Shown: positions 1 through 13,580, counted from the first letter of the stretch. The stretch is DNA of 64,000 bases from Trogon surrucura (GCA_020746105.1 CM036634.1:2611556-2675555), one strand, 5' to 3'. Numbers and translations are program-made. Notes: generated from the sequence alone by a model not told the origin.

Positions 1-3000
1 GCCGATAAACCTTGTATTGCTACGTTGATATTTTTTCTGCTGTTTTGCATCGTGATTTAGTTTGGAGAGTTTTTTGTTGGAAGGACACATGCCAGAAAAA
101 GATGTAGCAGGCTTGCTCTCTCGCGGAGGCTATACAGGGATTGTAAAACTGTAGCTGGTTGCTACTAGTTTGTTGTTTCTTGGTTGGGCGTGTAGTTTGG
201 TTTGGTATGTTGCTGTCTACTTCTTAGCCCAAGACTCCGATGAAAACCATATTTCTGAAGGGTAAGCCCCAAGCTCATGTGGATTTATACATGAATATGT
301 GGAAGTAAAGAGTTCCTGTGTCTTCCATTTTGTTTTGCCTATAAAGATAATATTGAGAATCTTATGGGCTGATAAACAGACTAGTCTTGGAAAACCCTTC
401 CTGGATTTTGATGGAGGAATTGAGAATAAAACCCAGGTTGGAGCACTACACTACCCTATGCCAAGTAATCTGATTTGCCAGCTGGTCTTTTGGTTTAGCT
501 GCCTGCCTAAGAGGCATCTGGTGTATTGCTGACATACTCTGCTCTTCCTGTATGTTCTCTCTCTGTTAGCAGTGAATCCACGTATCTTCTCTTTAGCTGT
601 TGGAAGTGCACTACTTCTCCTTTCCCCAAATTTACAAGAAGCCTTCTGTTTACCAGCTGCCTATCCTTGTACTTCCAGCCTACCTTTGTACTTCCATGCT
701 GTCACTTAGAAGTTTTTCAGGCTTTCTGCCTGGGATTGTGACTGATTGTGACTGCTCCTAACCTGCTTGTCCAAAGTACAAGAGGAAAGGTTACACAAAC
801 AGTACAGAGTACGCACAGGGCATGCTAGGGCTCGTGGTGAGTGGTCCTCACACTGTAAGCTCTTCCTTGTTTTCAGATGGAAAACAAGGGCTGGTGGAGG
901 CTGGCCCCTGGGGCTACCCAAAGAAGAGTGTTTGGGGCCATCTCCTGGCAAGCTAATGGGTTTTTGTCTTGTGGTGTCTCTTTCTAGGGCACAGACTTGT
1001 TGTAGCTGGCTTGTAATTCTTTGACTGTGTAGGTTAGGTCTGAATTTGACTGCAAACACGGTCAGGCTTCAAGCTATGCTGGATTATTTTTTTTTTCCAT
1101 AACAGGCTGTAGTAGCTGCTTATACTTCTCCAGAAGCAACTTGAAAATATTTTACATTGTCTATTTTCTGCTCTCAGCAATATCAACAGGAGGTATTACT
1201 CTCATTTCTATGTGGAAAAATAGTTAGGTTCTCCAATTAGAGCCCTCAAGAATAGCCAGTGTTTTGGATCACACAGTTGGCACCTACCCTCATTTCACAG
1301 TACTTTACAGTCAGGGTCTTGAAAGCAATCTGAGATCAGAACTGAAGTGTATGATCATCACTCTTGAATACAGCAGTAATTTTAACCTCTCTCCGAGAAA
1401 CTGGGGCACAGGATATGGAAGTAACTTGCAAAAGAGTTGCTCAGGAAGTCTGGAAAGCCTAATCAGCAGCGGTAATCTAAACTTTGATTCATAGGCTTAA
1501 ACTCTTGGGTGCACTTTGGGTACACTTCCCTCCTTTTGTTTTTTTGCCTCACCTGGATGAAAATTAGCTCTGAGGATAAGTATTCTTCATCTTCCATGGA
1601 CTGAAATTTCAGTCCAGTAAAAAAAGTGCTGCTGAGAAATATTTGTTAAAGACCAAGCAGCGCTACCTGGATGGCAGTGAGACAGGAGCAAGAGGCTAAC
1701 CATGACTGGGAGTCTTCTGACATCCAATCTGTAGTCCTACCTTCCTTTCAAGGGCCAGGTACCTCCCCTCTAACAACAAGGAATCTGTGAGGCACTTGAC
1801 ACTTTACAGATGCACTAAAAACTTTATAAAGGGATGCATAAAAGGAGACAAACAGATGTTACGCAGAATTCATGGGAGTGCAGTTTAGGGGGAAAAAAAG
1901 AGTGCGTGATTCCTCCCCCACCTCTCAGTTTTTCTTGAAGTTTCAGTGGTGTTAAACTCATGACTTGTTTCAGACCAGGACCAAGGTTTTGCTCTTCCTT
2001 ACCAGCTGATGGACTGGACAGTCAGAGTGTTAGAACCACTGCAGCATGCAGCTCTCCCAGCCAAGTTCAGATGAGAATCTGTCACTTCGCAGAAGCCCTC
2101 TCCTGTCTCTTGGGCAGCGAGAGTCTGGGAGACTGAACAATTTGTGGCTCATGTACATCTTTGGAAGACTGAGGGTCATAAAAGCCATTCTAAATGGGCA
2201 CTTCACTGACAGCACACACCTTTAATGGCCTTTTTGTGAAGTTACAGCTTGGCTTTTAGGCCCTTTTTGCAATTCATCACTTAATCCATACACGCTACCC
2301 TCGCCAGGAGTTGGACAATGGGGCCCACTGTGTCTGGTTTTGTTACGGAGCAGCCAGAGTGGCTTTTAACTAAAACAATGTATCTGAAGGAGAAAAATGT
2401 AATCACCTTGAATTCCCAACTGATTCAACTTACTCAAGGCAGCTTTGCAGGCACTGGTGTGTGCAATCAATGAAATCAAAACTGAAGCCATGTAGGTATG
2501 GCAGAAAGCAGTAAGAACGTATATGCCTTTGCTTGTATAAAATATGGAGGGGGAAAGTGTGCAGGGAAGAAGCAAACAACTATACTTGCAGTTAGGTCTG
2601 GAAAAAAAGACCATTTTCTGATGATATGAAATCTTTCATGATTAATTATAAGGGTATATTAGATTGGCAAGAAAGTACACAGTCCTGAAATCAGCTGGGG
2701 GCCCTTCTAAAGGGCCTTTCAAAAACCATGTGTCTTTTGGGACAGATCAATCCTCTAATCCATTTGTCAGTTCCTTTTAGGAATTGGAGGTGAAAAAAGG
2801 GTAAAACTGCTCCCTCCTGCCAGTCTTGTAATGCTGCTGCACCAAGGATGTGTGGTTTGCCCTGGAACATGTAAGCCCAGGGTGCCTCAGTGACAAAAAA
2901 GGAAAAGCCCAAACCCTGCTGAGGCTTGGAATAATTCAAACTAACCCACTGAACTCTTCTACTAAGACATTCTCAGATACAAACAGGTGTATGCACACCC

Positions 3001-5796
3001 CGTCTTGGGGAAAGGAGAACGCTCCTCCAGGTACCAAGGCAGTATGTACCTTGTCTTCTGGCACTACTGTCACTCTCGAGAGAACGTTTTACCTGCAGGA
3101 GGGAGTATCTCACTGAAATCTGCTCGTGATCCCACACATGCTTCCCCTTTCCAGGGTGCTGACTGCTGCAAACCCAGTGGGAGCAGGGAGACCTGGTACA
3201 GGGAAAGATTTGGCTTCAGTGTGGTGAAGGAGTATCTATATTGTCACCTTCTAGCTCGGGAAGCCGAATAAATTGCCACTTCAGGGTGGGGGACTCAAAC
3301 GAGACCATGTGGCAAGGGGTAACCTTTATTTTTCCAAAATTTGAGCTGTCAGATTAAGATTATGGCACTTTTTTTTAACAAGATGACTTAGGTTCTAGTT
3401 AAGCTAATGTAGGAAGCTACACATCTCTGGAGCCTCCTAGAAACAATTCTAAAGATGAAAATAAAATTTCTAGAAAGCCAGTAGGGAACATTATACCTTT
3501 TTGTGGAATTTATCCTACTTTAATTTGCCTCTAGGTACCTAAAGTAAAGCCATGAATTTGGCAACCAAGTAAGTGGCTGGCCAGTCCAATTACAGAGTAA
3601 CAACCACTGACCTCAGTTCGTTTTCTTTCAACAGCTGATCCCTTTCTACACTTAATCATTCCACTCACATCCTGATTTTACCAGGCTTTCAGTCTCCCAA
3701 AGAATCTCCCCCAAAAAGGGAAATAGGACACAACCCTCCCTTAACTTCACTGTGTAACAGAAACCAAAGCAGGCAACAAGAACTTGGCAACAGCAGTGTT
3801 TGCCTGGACACTTGAAGACCGAAGCTGCGATGACTGCGTGCAGTCAGGCCTGTCGAAGCATTAGCTCCATTTGCTTTTTGTCTCTCAGAGCCCCACACCT
3901 GCCTGCCATTTAGCTGCCTCTGAAGGCTGGCCAAGGGACATCAGATCAAATAATAAAAGCCACATTGAAGTAGTGTTTCAGCTGAAACAGTATGAGTGGA
4001 GGCGAGATGCGGATTGGAAAAGGCTCCCTATAAAAGAGCCCACACGTACATGCGAGAAGGTCATTAACTCGTGCCTTGTGCTATCTTTGCGTTCTCTGCT
4101 CCCTCTCTCTCAATTATTACATCAGAAGGAAATGAGAGAGCACTTTGCCAAATACTAATGGACTTGATGTTTTCATAATCTCAAGTGCACAACAATCAGA
4201 GCTGTTTATTTTCCAAAGAAGATGGGAACCAGGGGAGGAGGCTGAAGACTGCAAAGAGGTTCCAGAAAGCTCGAGCCAGTTCTATATTCATCTCTTGCTC
4301 CATCTTTAGCTGCCAGGTTGATATTTATCGGAATCATTCACTAGATGAGGCCTTGTAGTTCCTCAGGAATGTGTCAGAAGCCTGTAGAATCGCATAGGCC
4401 TCAGAGAAACTGCAATATTGTTCTTCTGTTAAGTCATCTGTGCCATTCTGTTAAGGAGGGGTGGGGGGAAACCTCACAGACAAGGGCTAAGGCTGCAAGA
4501 GTGTTTCTAAGTGTTGTTTTTCAGTTACAACTCTGACACTCATTTGTGGGGAAAAGGTAATCAGCGTAGCCAGATATTGTCCTGCAGTCAGTGCTCCTGT
4601 GCTGTTCACTATACAGCGACTGACAGCACGTGTCCAATCGAGAAAACACTTTAGATGCCTACTTCAGCTTGAATTAAGAAGCTTTAGCCTGCTTTTTGTA
4701 GGTCTGAATGTAAAGGTATTGCTACATGTTTGCTTCTGGACAGTAGCAAGAACCATTCCTGGATGAAATGTGGTGCTGAGGAGGCATGAGAGGCTATGAC
4801 TCTGCTGACAGGAGGGGTCTCTGCAGTGGCAACAAGTCAATTCTGTTTCCTGTTGTCAGTATCCTGCTTCCCCGCAACTTGGGAGTTGAAGCCTGCATGA
4901 AATCCCAGGTCTTGTTTACAGAGGGAGCTTAGCAGGACACTTGTTCATCCTTAGATCTGGTGAACACACACTGAAGTTCCCCTAAAGAGTCAGCTACGGC
5001 TGTGAGGCTTCTGAGCCACTGCAGTCACCAGGCTGTTCCACCTCATGGACTTGTACAGAGAATTTGAGTCCCGTTGGTGGTGTGTGACTTGGGGAACTAA
5101 GGCACACATCTGCTTTTATGAAGTGAAGCCCAAGTAACCACTCGGAAGATAAGGACAATTCATGCTCTTCCCTTGCTGCTAAGACTTTGTAAGGTTCTGC
5201 CTTTGACAGGGGGTTTAAATCTTCAGTCCCCATTAGAGTGTAACAGACACTGGTAATGGGGCTGATATGGAAATGACTTAACCCATCACACCGAAAGAGA
5301 ATTTTCAAAGGATTCCACAACAGCATCTTGGATTCTCATATACCCTTTTCAGAGGCCATAACCAGAACAAAGGCTTTGCATAATTTGGGAGAATCTTTGG
5401 GCTGAGCTGGGACTTAAAAACCTTCCTAGTGTGTGCATGTACTTATTTATACCTATGATCAACCCCCAGGAACTGCCTGTGTTTATCTACATGGGCATAT
5501 GTTCTGGGCCTTTGACAGTTCTGTGTTGGGTCAAGAAGAAATAGGTTACTAATTACTACTGTTCAAGCATTCTCCCCATTATCCTCGTTAGATTCTAGCT
5601 CTCTTGCACAGCAAAGAGGTTACAGTCTTGTCTCCTACAAACTTAAGTGTTGTATGCAAGATCAGAAAGCCTTCCTGATTGTAAAACAGAGGATTGCCTA
5701 GTCTGCTTCTCTGAAGACTGAATAAACCAAACGCCAACTGGGAACGAAGTTCCTGGAGCCCGTATTAACATCTGAAATCAGAAGGATATTTTGAAG
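1..5796. other. Unique noncoding sequence
   Basis: No gene, RNA gene or clear mobile element could be supported here. All open frames are short (117 codons at most), have no recognisable domain, and look like chance frames in vertebrate noncoding DNA. The stretch near 3870-4060 has AT-rich motifs with TCF/LEF-like ATCAAA and is mildly reminiscent of conserved regulatory DNA, but nothing decisive is visible. It could be intergenic or intronic. Confidence 0.6.
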
Positions 5797-6140
5797 GGGC
5801 GAACTGGAGCAGTGACTAAAGCACAGGAGAGCCGGCAGGTGCGGGGTCGCTCCCGGCAGCTCCCGGGAGGTGTCGCCGCAGCCCCAGGCTGGGGAGCGCC
5901 CGCCGCGCCGGGACAGGGGCTTCTGTTCCCTCTGGAGAAAACGGCTTCTAGAGATGGGCCTGAGGGACAGCGGGATTGCCAAGGGGAGAACAAGACTGTG
6001 GCAGTAGCAGGTTGAAGCTCCCCGTGCAAATATTTTATTCGTGCATTCCAAGTTTCTAGTGCTTCTGATGTGCACGCACGATTTTTCTCGCAAGCCGGCA
6101 GGGCAGGGCTGAAGGTGCGGGTCTCTCCCTGCCGCCAGAA
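5797..6140. promoter_or_regulatory. Small CpG-rich patch, possible promoter or exon
   Basis: A GC-rich block with many CpG dinucleotides, densest from about 5830 to 5960, stands out against AT-rich flanks with few CpGs. It also carries CCCGGG and CGCCCGCCGCGCC-type runs. In birds such patches are often promoters, alternative first exons or GC-rich coding exons. A 174-codon frame on the minus strand (5698-6222) and shorter frames overlap it. Their translations are rich in Pro, Arg and Ser, as expected from GC-rich DNA, and show no known domain. I see no matching splice structure, so only the composition is supported. Confidence 0.4.
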
Positions 6141-6141
6141 G

Positions 6142-8105
6142 GGATGCCTGCTGTGCCCCATCCTTTCTGTTGAAGCCTGACAAGTGTCCAAACACAGAAG
6201 GGTTTGGGACATAGTCCGACAAAAGAAGAAATCTGATAAATATCTATTTTACATTAAAGCAGAGGCAAATGTAAAGAATGGTTTCACCGAGGACACGGAG
6301 TTCTTTGAAATCATGGGACTGAGTCATGAGAGTGGAAGGCAGTGTTGGGCATCTAGTGGATCACCTTAGTAACTATGATTTTAAGGTGTCAGGACTGACA
6401 TTAGATTTTAATAAGATTTATGTAGAACATATGTTTGTTTCTATCATTTTGTTGTACTTGGAAAATACAGCGCCCAGTACAACAGCTTCTGGGGACTGGC
6501 TGGTCTTGTGGCATTTTTCAGAGTACAACCTGGGCAACAGTGGATAATCCACGGTGGTGATTTATAACCATACACACCTGACCTAAGTTCTTCTGTGTGC
6601 CTCTTTGAACAAGGCATCATAATGGTGAAGCAGACAATATTTTAGCATCAAGCTTTAAACACGTTTTATATCCCAAATAGTAATTATAAGCTGCTGATAC
6701 ACAGGAAGAGACAAATGTATCTGACATAGGAAGTGATTATCCCCTGCATAAAACTGAGATGATTATCCACTGCATAAACTCTGTATCTAAATACTGAATT
6801 TGAATGAACTGCCTGTATCGCTTCGAGGAAAAGGAAACATCCCAGACTGTAGACAGTACATGGAGGGAGATTAAAAAAAAAAAACCCAAATCCCAAACCA
6901 AACACCCAAAACCCATGAAAAAACTAGACCATGAGGCAATCGCTCTAGTTCTTTGGACCTGATAGTTGGAAATGCATCAATTGCGTCATGAGTAGAAAGT
7001 CCATCCTCAAGAGAAAACAGAAAAGGACGCTTTGTGGACCATGTGGATCCCTCCTGCACATTCACTTACACACAACAGATTAGGATTTCATGGAAATCTC
7101 TAATTCAATGAAATTAACCTTCTTCCACTCCTTGGTGGAGTGTTCCTTCGATCAGAAACAAAGGTTTCTTAACAGCTCCCACAAAAATGTCTGTTAGTGA
7201 AAAGGAGAGGGAGATGGCACCATCGAGGGCTGGGGAGCATGGGCAGCAGCCACACAAGCAGACATGGTCACGCATACCCCGGGAGCCGGTCCTGCTCTGC
7301 AGCATTGTGGTACTTCTCTCCCTTCTCTGGTCTTGAGCAGCCCAGCGAGGCTTCTCCCATTAATCTCTAACAGTGCACTTCTGTCCTTAACACTCACTGG
7401 TGGCCACTGCAACATCAAAGTACTGGTTTTGGATTCCTTCTCCTAAGTGCTTCTAGACGCAACATTTGGGAGTTTTCCCCCTTGGAGTTCTGATTGTGTT
7501 TTAACTTGGAGATTCCTATTAACTTTGACCCCCTTGTTTCCTCCCTTAAGAATTTAAGTACATAGCTCAGGCAGGTACTTGCCTCACTTTAAGCAGTGGC
7601 CAAGGGCTATTTAATGATTTGGGTTTGTGCAAACCACACTGCCTGCCTAAGAAACTGTCTGTGTTACATGGTTAAAAGCACAAATTCTTCTGTTAGAAAC
7701 CGGCTTGTGTTTAAAACAAACTAACATACACCCAAACTTTCTTCAACAAAGGTCAGATGAAAGCTGTCCAGCCCAAATTAGCCAGCTCCCAGCTGTCAAA
7801 ACTTTCCTTTTCCTATGGACAATTGTCTGGACAGAGTGTGGGGGGTGAGTGTGGAGGATGTTAGTTTCTGGTTTACCTTCTCCCCCTGCCTCCCCGAATC
7901 AGCAGTGAGGGACAGGAGTGTAGTGCCATGGTTCCAAGTTCTTTTGTTTTCAGTTACTTTAGGCCACTGTGGGGTTTTTTACATGTTAGCCTTTTCCTAC
8001 TAAAGCCTCCTGAAATATTACTAAGTGATTACCACCTCTTGCTCAGGATAGTTATGTAGCCCTTCAAAACCTTGCTTGCACTTCTTTATTTGTACTACAT
8101 TAAAG
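6142..8105. other. Unique noncoding sequence
   Basis: No gene or recognisable transposon was seen. It includes an A/C-rich low-complexity tract at about 6871-6917 and a small tandem duplication at 6733-6782, listed separately. Open frames are short and featureless. Confidence 0.55.
6733..6782. repeat. Two-copy tandem repeat, 26-bp period
   Basis: Two imperfect adjacent copies of a unit containing GATTATCC followed by CTGCATAAA. The GATTAT core recurs at 6735 and 6761, giving a 26-bp period. This looks like a local tandem duplication that has since picked up a few substitutions. No function is implied. Confidence 0.8.
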
Positions 8106-8505
8106 ACTGAGGGAGCTGGGGCTCTTTAGTTTGGAGGAGACTGAGGGGTGACCTCATTAATGTTTACAAATATATCAAGGGTGAGTGTCATGAGGATGGA
8201 GCCAGGCTCTTCTCGGTGACAACCAATGACAGGACAAGGGGTAATGGGCTGAAACTGGAACATAAGAGGTTCCGCTTAAACCCGAGAAGAAACTTCTTCT
8301 CAGTGAGGGTGACGGAGCCCTGGAACAGGCTGCCCAGGGAGGGTGTGGAGTCTCCTTCTCTGGAGACATTCAAGACCTGCCTGGACACGTTCCTGTGTGG
8401 CATAGTCTAGGCATTCCTGCTCTGGCAGGGGGATTGGACTTGATGATCTTTTGAGGTCCCTTCCAATCCCTAACATTCTATGATTCTATGATGATGATGA
8501 TGATC
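8106..8505 (+). mobile_element. CR1 LINE, 3' portion (5'-truncated)
   Basis: This is a typical avian CR1 (chicken repeat 1) 3' end in forward orientation. Hallmarks in order are the GAGGAGACTGAGGGGTGACC segment, the stretch about ACAGGACAAGGGGTAATGGG, the CCCTGGAACAGGCTGCCCAG segment, and the terminal GATCTTTTGAGGTCCCTTCC region. It ends in ATTCTATGATTCTATGATG repeats. Only about 0.4 kb remains of a roughly 4.5-kb element, so the reverse transcriptase is absent. CR1 copies are usually 5'-truncated and lack target duplications, and none is seen. Short open frames on both strands here belong to the repeat and are not genes. Confidence 0.95.
8481..8505 (+). repeat. CR1 3' tail microsatellite
   Basis: The CR1 ends in the usual 8-bp tail repeat (ATTCTATG), which continues as a short run of about five ATG/GAT trinucleotides. 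The trinucleotide run probably arose by slippage from the tail repeat. Confidence 0.8.
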
Positions 8506-11500
8506 TTCTCCATTATAAGTGTGTGTGGGAAGATGCCTGAGAAATTGGTCAGGTTCGTAGGTTTCAATGCTTGTGACAAAAAGAGGTCAATAGTTGCAAA
8601 CAACTAACGTAATTTCTCTTGGCATTGTCATTTTCTCATCACTCAGATGGTCAAGGATCTGTACTGATAAAAGCCTCTTTTTTAGCATATTCTTAGACAC
8701 TGTAGGATTCTTGTGTTTAGCACGTATGTATCTTGGAGTTAGAAGTGCCCAGCCTGCCGCTGGGGCTCACCATGCTGCCTTCTGTACTTCCCCTTGTGTC
8801 CCCTGCATCACAAGACCAGGTACAAGCCTGTGTCTGTGGGGAGCCTGGGGCAGAGAAGGTAAAGGCTGATCCAGTTGTGGGATATTGCAGTTTTTCTTGT
8901 AAGCTACTCTCGACTGGAAAACTGAACGTATGGTGCCTTAGAACAGAAATGGCCTATTAGCAAATCTTACTCTCATGAAGGGAAAAAATGCTTTAAAAAG
9001 TCATCCCTCCCCCTTGACTGTTTTTAATTCTATTACTTCCAATGCAGCTCTAATTCTGGGTTAATAAGCGACAGAAAGACAGCAGCTCCCTTTAAAAAGT
9101 GCAAGTAAAAGAGTGGAGAGCTGGTACAGACAGCTAGATGACTAAAAGAAAAGACATTTAAAATGGAAGACGTGTAGGTAAATATTCCGCAGCCTTCTGA
9201 CAGCTTTGGAACAGTATTGTCCAGCTGCAGCATCACCCAGCAGAAAAAACATCTGAAGGTCAAATTTTCAGCTTTCCAGAGCCCTTGAATCTAGGGCAAG
9301 TGTATGGGGACAGCTCCAGGTCTGCTACTCTGCGTGGCATTCTTCCTTTTGTGCATCACCATGGTAAACAGTTAGGGTTGCCAGGAGCTCGGATGCATTG
9401 TTTGTCTCACTCCCTCATCCGCTCTCCCCCTCCTTCACCAAATGCTTTCTCGGTGATTAGTTACTGAGTAGAAGGGGCTCCAGTTACCACGCAGCCTGCC
9501 ATGTCTCCTCATTTTATTGGAACTAATATCCCACCTGCGATGATAAGGTTTAAACTTGTTTAATCTCCCAGCTTAGCTGTGGTGTTTTAATATTTTTAAA
9601 TGGTTGTTTCAGAAAAAGGGGGATTTAAACAGGTTTTGAATAAATAATAAAAGCCCTTCTCACAGGTTGCAATGCAGGCCGGGAGGCATGAACCATTTTC
9701 ATCAGGTCAGATTTCACATTGGGTTATCCCAAGGTGGCCTGACTTTGTGGCTATGGATTTACAATTAAACAGTCAGATGCAAAGCAGTTTATGGAGGAGA
9801 AACTGCTTTAATAATGCATTTCCTGCTCAGCAAACAGCAGATACAGTGACATTCATAGGGGATTGGGAAAGGGAACAAAATCTCTGAAAAGGAACTGGTT
9901 TCTCCCTAGAGTTTAATAACTTTTTTTGCTCCTGCAACATATTTAGGGAGATAGAAGTTGACCCGAAAGATATCTGAATGCACAGCTTTCAGGTGAGACA
10001 TAAAAGATAGATTTGTAACATCTTGGGCCTGATAAGCTGAAGCCCCATTGACATTTTCAAACTTAAAAGGAAGGGAAATTGGTTCTTATTTCATGATGAA
10101 ATTTCACTGGCATAAACATAAGGCTCTCCCTCTGGAATAAGCTGAATCAAGTGCCTTGTGCTGATGTGTGGAACATCTTAAGTTTGTTTCCTACTCCTTG
10201 CTCCCTGGACTGGGAGTGCTGTGTTCAGAAGAGTCTTGTCCTCTTAGTCCCAAGCCATTCGTGTACACTTCAGGCTGACAGAAGCACGGGTACGTGATGA
10301 GGGCTGCAAAGCCTGTGAAACTAGGCAAGACTTTTATAGCTTTGTTCAAGACAGTTTTCACTTCTCCTGCACACTTACGCACAATGTGTAGAAATCTGAG
10401 TAAAGCATCATGAATAAAGTAGAGGTGGCCTCCTCTTTTTTTTTTTTTTTTTGAGGAAAAAGCCTGCCAGGAAGCAGTCAACTCACCTATGGCTTGGTTT
10501 CAGAAGAGCCCAAGTAGCACCAACTGGATGAACCTTAGTGCTGTACAATTCTTTTCTTTTGGGTGCAGAAAAGATAAGGTGGGCACAGAGCCGTTAAAAT
10601 ACTGTATATATTATTTCTGTTCTTAGAAAAAGCCTCATCAAATGCAGTCATTCTGTGTCCCGTCTCTAAGTTACACCAGATGGAAACTTGGCTGCGGTCG
10701 GCTTCAAGTTAACGGGTATCCATCATGTCTCAAATGTGGATCCTGCCAAGCTCTGAGCTTATGCTTGCGCAGCTTAAGCTGGAAGCGCAACTCCTAAATA
10801 ACACCAGCTATAGCTAGATGAGTTATCCATGGCACCCCAGTGGGCCTCCTCACTAACCTCGTTGAGAAGAGGGGAACACACAGAGGTCACTTCTAGGGGA
10901 AGCAAAGAGGTGTGTAAAACCCCTCTGTTACGTAGCTCAAATTACCTTCCTCCTCCAGGAAGTTTTCATGGACACACCAGCAAATAAGAGCAATTTACTT
11001 CACAGCGTATAATCATATTTCCAGTATTCCTACCTATTCAACATGAACAACTACAGGGCAAAAACACGTATAATCCAGGTGAGGTTTGGTAAATAGATAA
11101 AAAAAACACTGCCTTCATTGCACCTTCTATTTGAGGGAAGAGAGGCTGTTTGAGCGCGAGTTAAAAACACTACTCTGGTTTTGCATCACATAGGGATAAT
11201 ACCTCACTATTTCAATCTTTTTTAGCAATTCCAAAGAAGTCAAGTAGTGACTTGCTACATATACTGCTAACTTTGTGAAAAGCCCTGGGGGTAGAACCTA
11301 AAGACCCTGAACTGCAGTTGTCTGCATCAACATAAAAGCATCCTTTCTCACCAAAACCAAACAAAACCCACACCTAAATTCTTTATGGAAAAGATGTGGT
11401 ATTGCAGGCTGAAGGGGATGCATAAAACAGGAAAAAAAATGAACAGTGTGGTAACAGTGAAACTAGGCCTCATTTGTCTATTAAAATGAAAGTTAGGAAA

Positions 11501-13315
11501 AGAGCAGCTGAATAGAATTTGTCAATGAAAAGACAGGCAGTTTACTTTGAGGATCGTGGTGGGGAGGCAGCTTAAAACATCAATATTAAGGTGGAACTTG
11601 AACCGCAGGACAACCAAATAACCTTCTGTACGTTCAGAATATAACACCAGAGCACTGTCCATATCTTTGGCCACTTCGTGTACGGAAGAAGCAATTTCCA
11701 TGAGGGCCCTGTACTAAATAAATTTTTTTTCAGTTCCTTGAATGTCAGTTTTTGTTTGCAGAGGGGTATAGAAGGACAAACATACAGGCAGTTAAACTTT
11801 ACAAGTTTAAGAATGAGCTGAAGTCTAATGTTAGTAAAAGGTAAGTCCCATCAAGCGATATATGGTGTCTAGCTGGAACTTCACTAAGGCAGACAACAAT
11901 GCAGGAAAGCTCTATAGCTAGTCTGACAATAGATACCTACAGGAAAATTGATCAGCTCCACTAATCACCCATAAAGCAAGGAGTCATATAATTTATTATA
12001 TGTGGCACTTCAGGACTATTCCAAGGCAAAGTTTCAGACAACAGTCAGGCTGCTACAGAGTATACTCATTGCACTTGTTTGTTTTCAGATTGTACAGGTA
12101 AAGATAGATAATGGGATGAGTTCAAAACCAGCTATAGCTCTCTGTGCTTTGTACCAGCCTGTGCATCTCCTTAAACGAGCCGTACTCTGATGTGTCTCAT
12201 AGCCTTTATTCCTTCCAATAATTAGCGTCAAGTAGGATTTTTCTCTTGTCTTGGCTCTTCTTAGCACATTTTGTCCAGAAGAAAACTTAACTTTACTACA
12301 GCATCAAGGAGGAACCTTTATGCTGAAGAAAATAATCTTAACAGCAGAGGCAAGACCTTTTAGAAACTGCAGAGAAATGCAGGACTTCTGTTAAGAAATA
12401 ACAGGTAAGTCCACAGAGAAGGGCAACACCAAAGGTCCTGAGAGGTTGATTATCCCGTACAAACTGAAGTGTTTTGTTACCTCTATGTGAAGTAAAAGTG
12501 GCACATAAACCCATTTTTGTCAAATACCATGCCATAGGTGTCGGCACAGAGGAGAAATGTCTGAAATAAGTGTGCTTAATGCAGTAATTGCATGCTGTGT
12601 TTGCAAGCTCTATCATAGTTGGATTCTTTCATTCTTGCTGTAACTCAGTGGACTGAAAAGCCATCGGGAAAACTTCATGCAGTGACAGAAGGATGGATGC
12701 TACCCCTTAACAAAACAGGGAAGGTAACTGTCAGGATCTTGAGAAGATATGAAACTCTGTCCTCACAGATTCTAGTCAACTCCAAAGTTCAGTTAAAATA
12801 ACACTAACTTGCGTTCTTCAGGTGACAGGTGAGAACACTTGATGAGATGCCAGGAACAAACTTTCTGGTTCTGTATCACAGCAATCTCCAGCCATCCCTG
12901 GAGAATGTTTAGGTTTTTGGTTAAATCAAACCCTGTTATGACTGCTGCTGAATTATGCAACACAGCAGTGCTGCAGGACAACCACAGGTGAATCTCACTT
13001 CTGAGGCCTGTGATGCTTACATGTGTTTGGTTTCACGGGGACAGTTTTGTCCTGACTTGTGTGAGGACCTGTGTGCACAATAAATACAGCTGGCTAGTGA
13101 TAAGGGAGCACACATGGCAATTCCTTTACATTCCCAGAAAGTGGAAAAGGACTTTTCTACACATGCCAAACCCTTAGATATGGGAGTATTCCTGGGGGGC
13201 CAGTGGGATGTTGTCTGTGTATGGAATCCGTTCCCCAGTAAAGTCCCTGTTTAGACCGCACCACCCTCCCCAAATATGCAAGAGATGGGCAGAGAAATGG
13301 ATGGAGAACTGATCT
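8506..13315. other. Unique noncoding sequence
   Basis: No gene was supported. The longest open frame is under 100 codons and has no recognisable domain. It includes a 17-base T run at 10436-10452 and the candidate regulatory block at 9530-9880, listed separately. Confidence 0.55.
9530..9880. promoter_or_regulatory. Candidate conserved noncoding element
   Basis: A stretch with closely packed AT-rich motifs typical of developmental enhancers: TAATAATGCATTT, TTTAATATTTTTAAATGG, ACAATTAAACAG (homeodomain-like) and several A/T-rich tracts between unique, non-repetitive sequence. It contains no transposon sequence. The call rests only on texture. Cross-species alignment is needed to tell an enhancer from ordinary AT-rich DNA. 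Confidence 0.2.
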
Positions 13316-13490
13316 GTCCAGTTTAGCTCAGTCGGCTGAGCGTGGCACTGAAACACCAGAGGTCGCAGGTTTGATTCCCGTTCAGTCCTCATGTGTTGCC
13401 TGATCTAGTTGAGAGGCGTCCCTGCCCATGACAGGGAGGTTGGATTAAAATGATCTCTAGGGTCCCCTCCAGCCTAGGCCATTCTATGAT
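13316..13490 (+). mobile_element. tRNA-headed SINE with CR1-like tail (TguSINE1-like), copy A
   Basis: The head (about 13316-13390) resembles a tRNA. It has a good RNA polymerase III A box (TAGCTCAGTCGG) and a B box with one mismatch (GGTTTGATTCC). The anticodon region is degenerate and the acceptor stem no longer pairs, so this is not a functional tRNA gene. The body has GAGAGGCGTCCCTGCCCATG and then a CR1-like tail (GGTTGGATTA, GATCTCTAGGGTCCC, GGCCATTCTATGAT). This tRNA-Ile plus CR1-tail structure matches the TguSINE1 family known from passerine birds, which would be mobilised by a CR1 LINE sharing the tail. No clear target duplication is visible. Confidence 0.85.
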
Positions 13491-13580
13491 CACACCTTGC
13501 TGCCAGGATGAGAAACACAATTCCACTTTATCTTCCTCCTTTTAGTGCTTCTTAGTACAGTATCTTTCATATTAGGTTGT

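Noticed and set aside
5698-6222. 174-codon minus-strand frame, one of the longest in the window
   Set aside because: A GC-rich patch with few stops produces such frames by chance. Composition is Pro/Arg/Ser-rich, a second frame overlaps it fully, and no domain is visible.
13320-13390. Functional tRNA gene
   Set aside because: The A box is good, but the acceptor stem does not pair, the anticodon region is degenerate, and it continues directly into a CR1-like tail. It is a SINE head.
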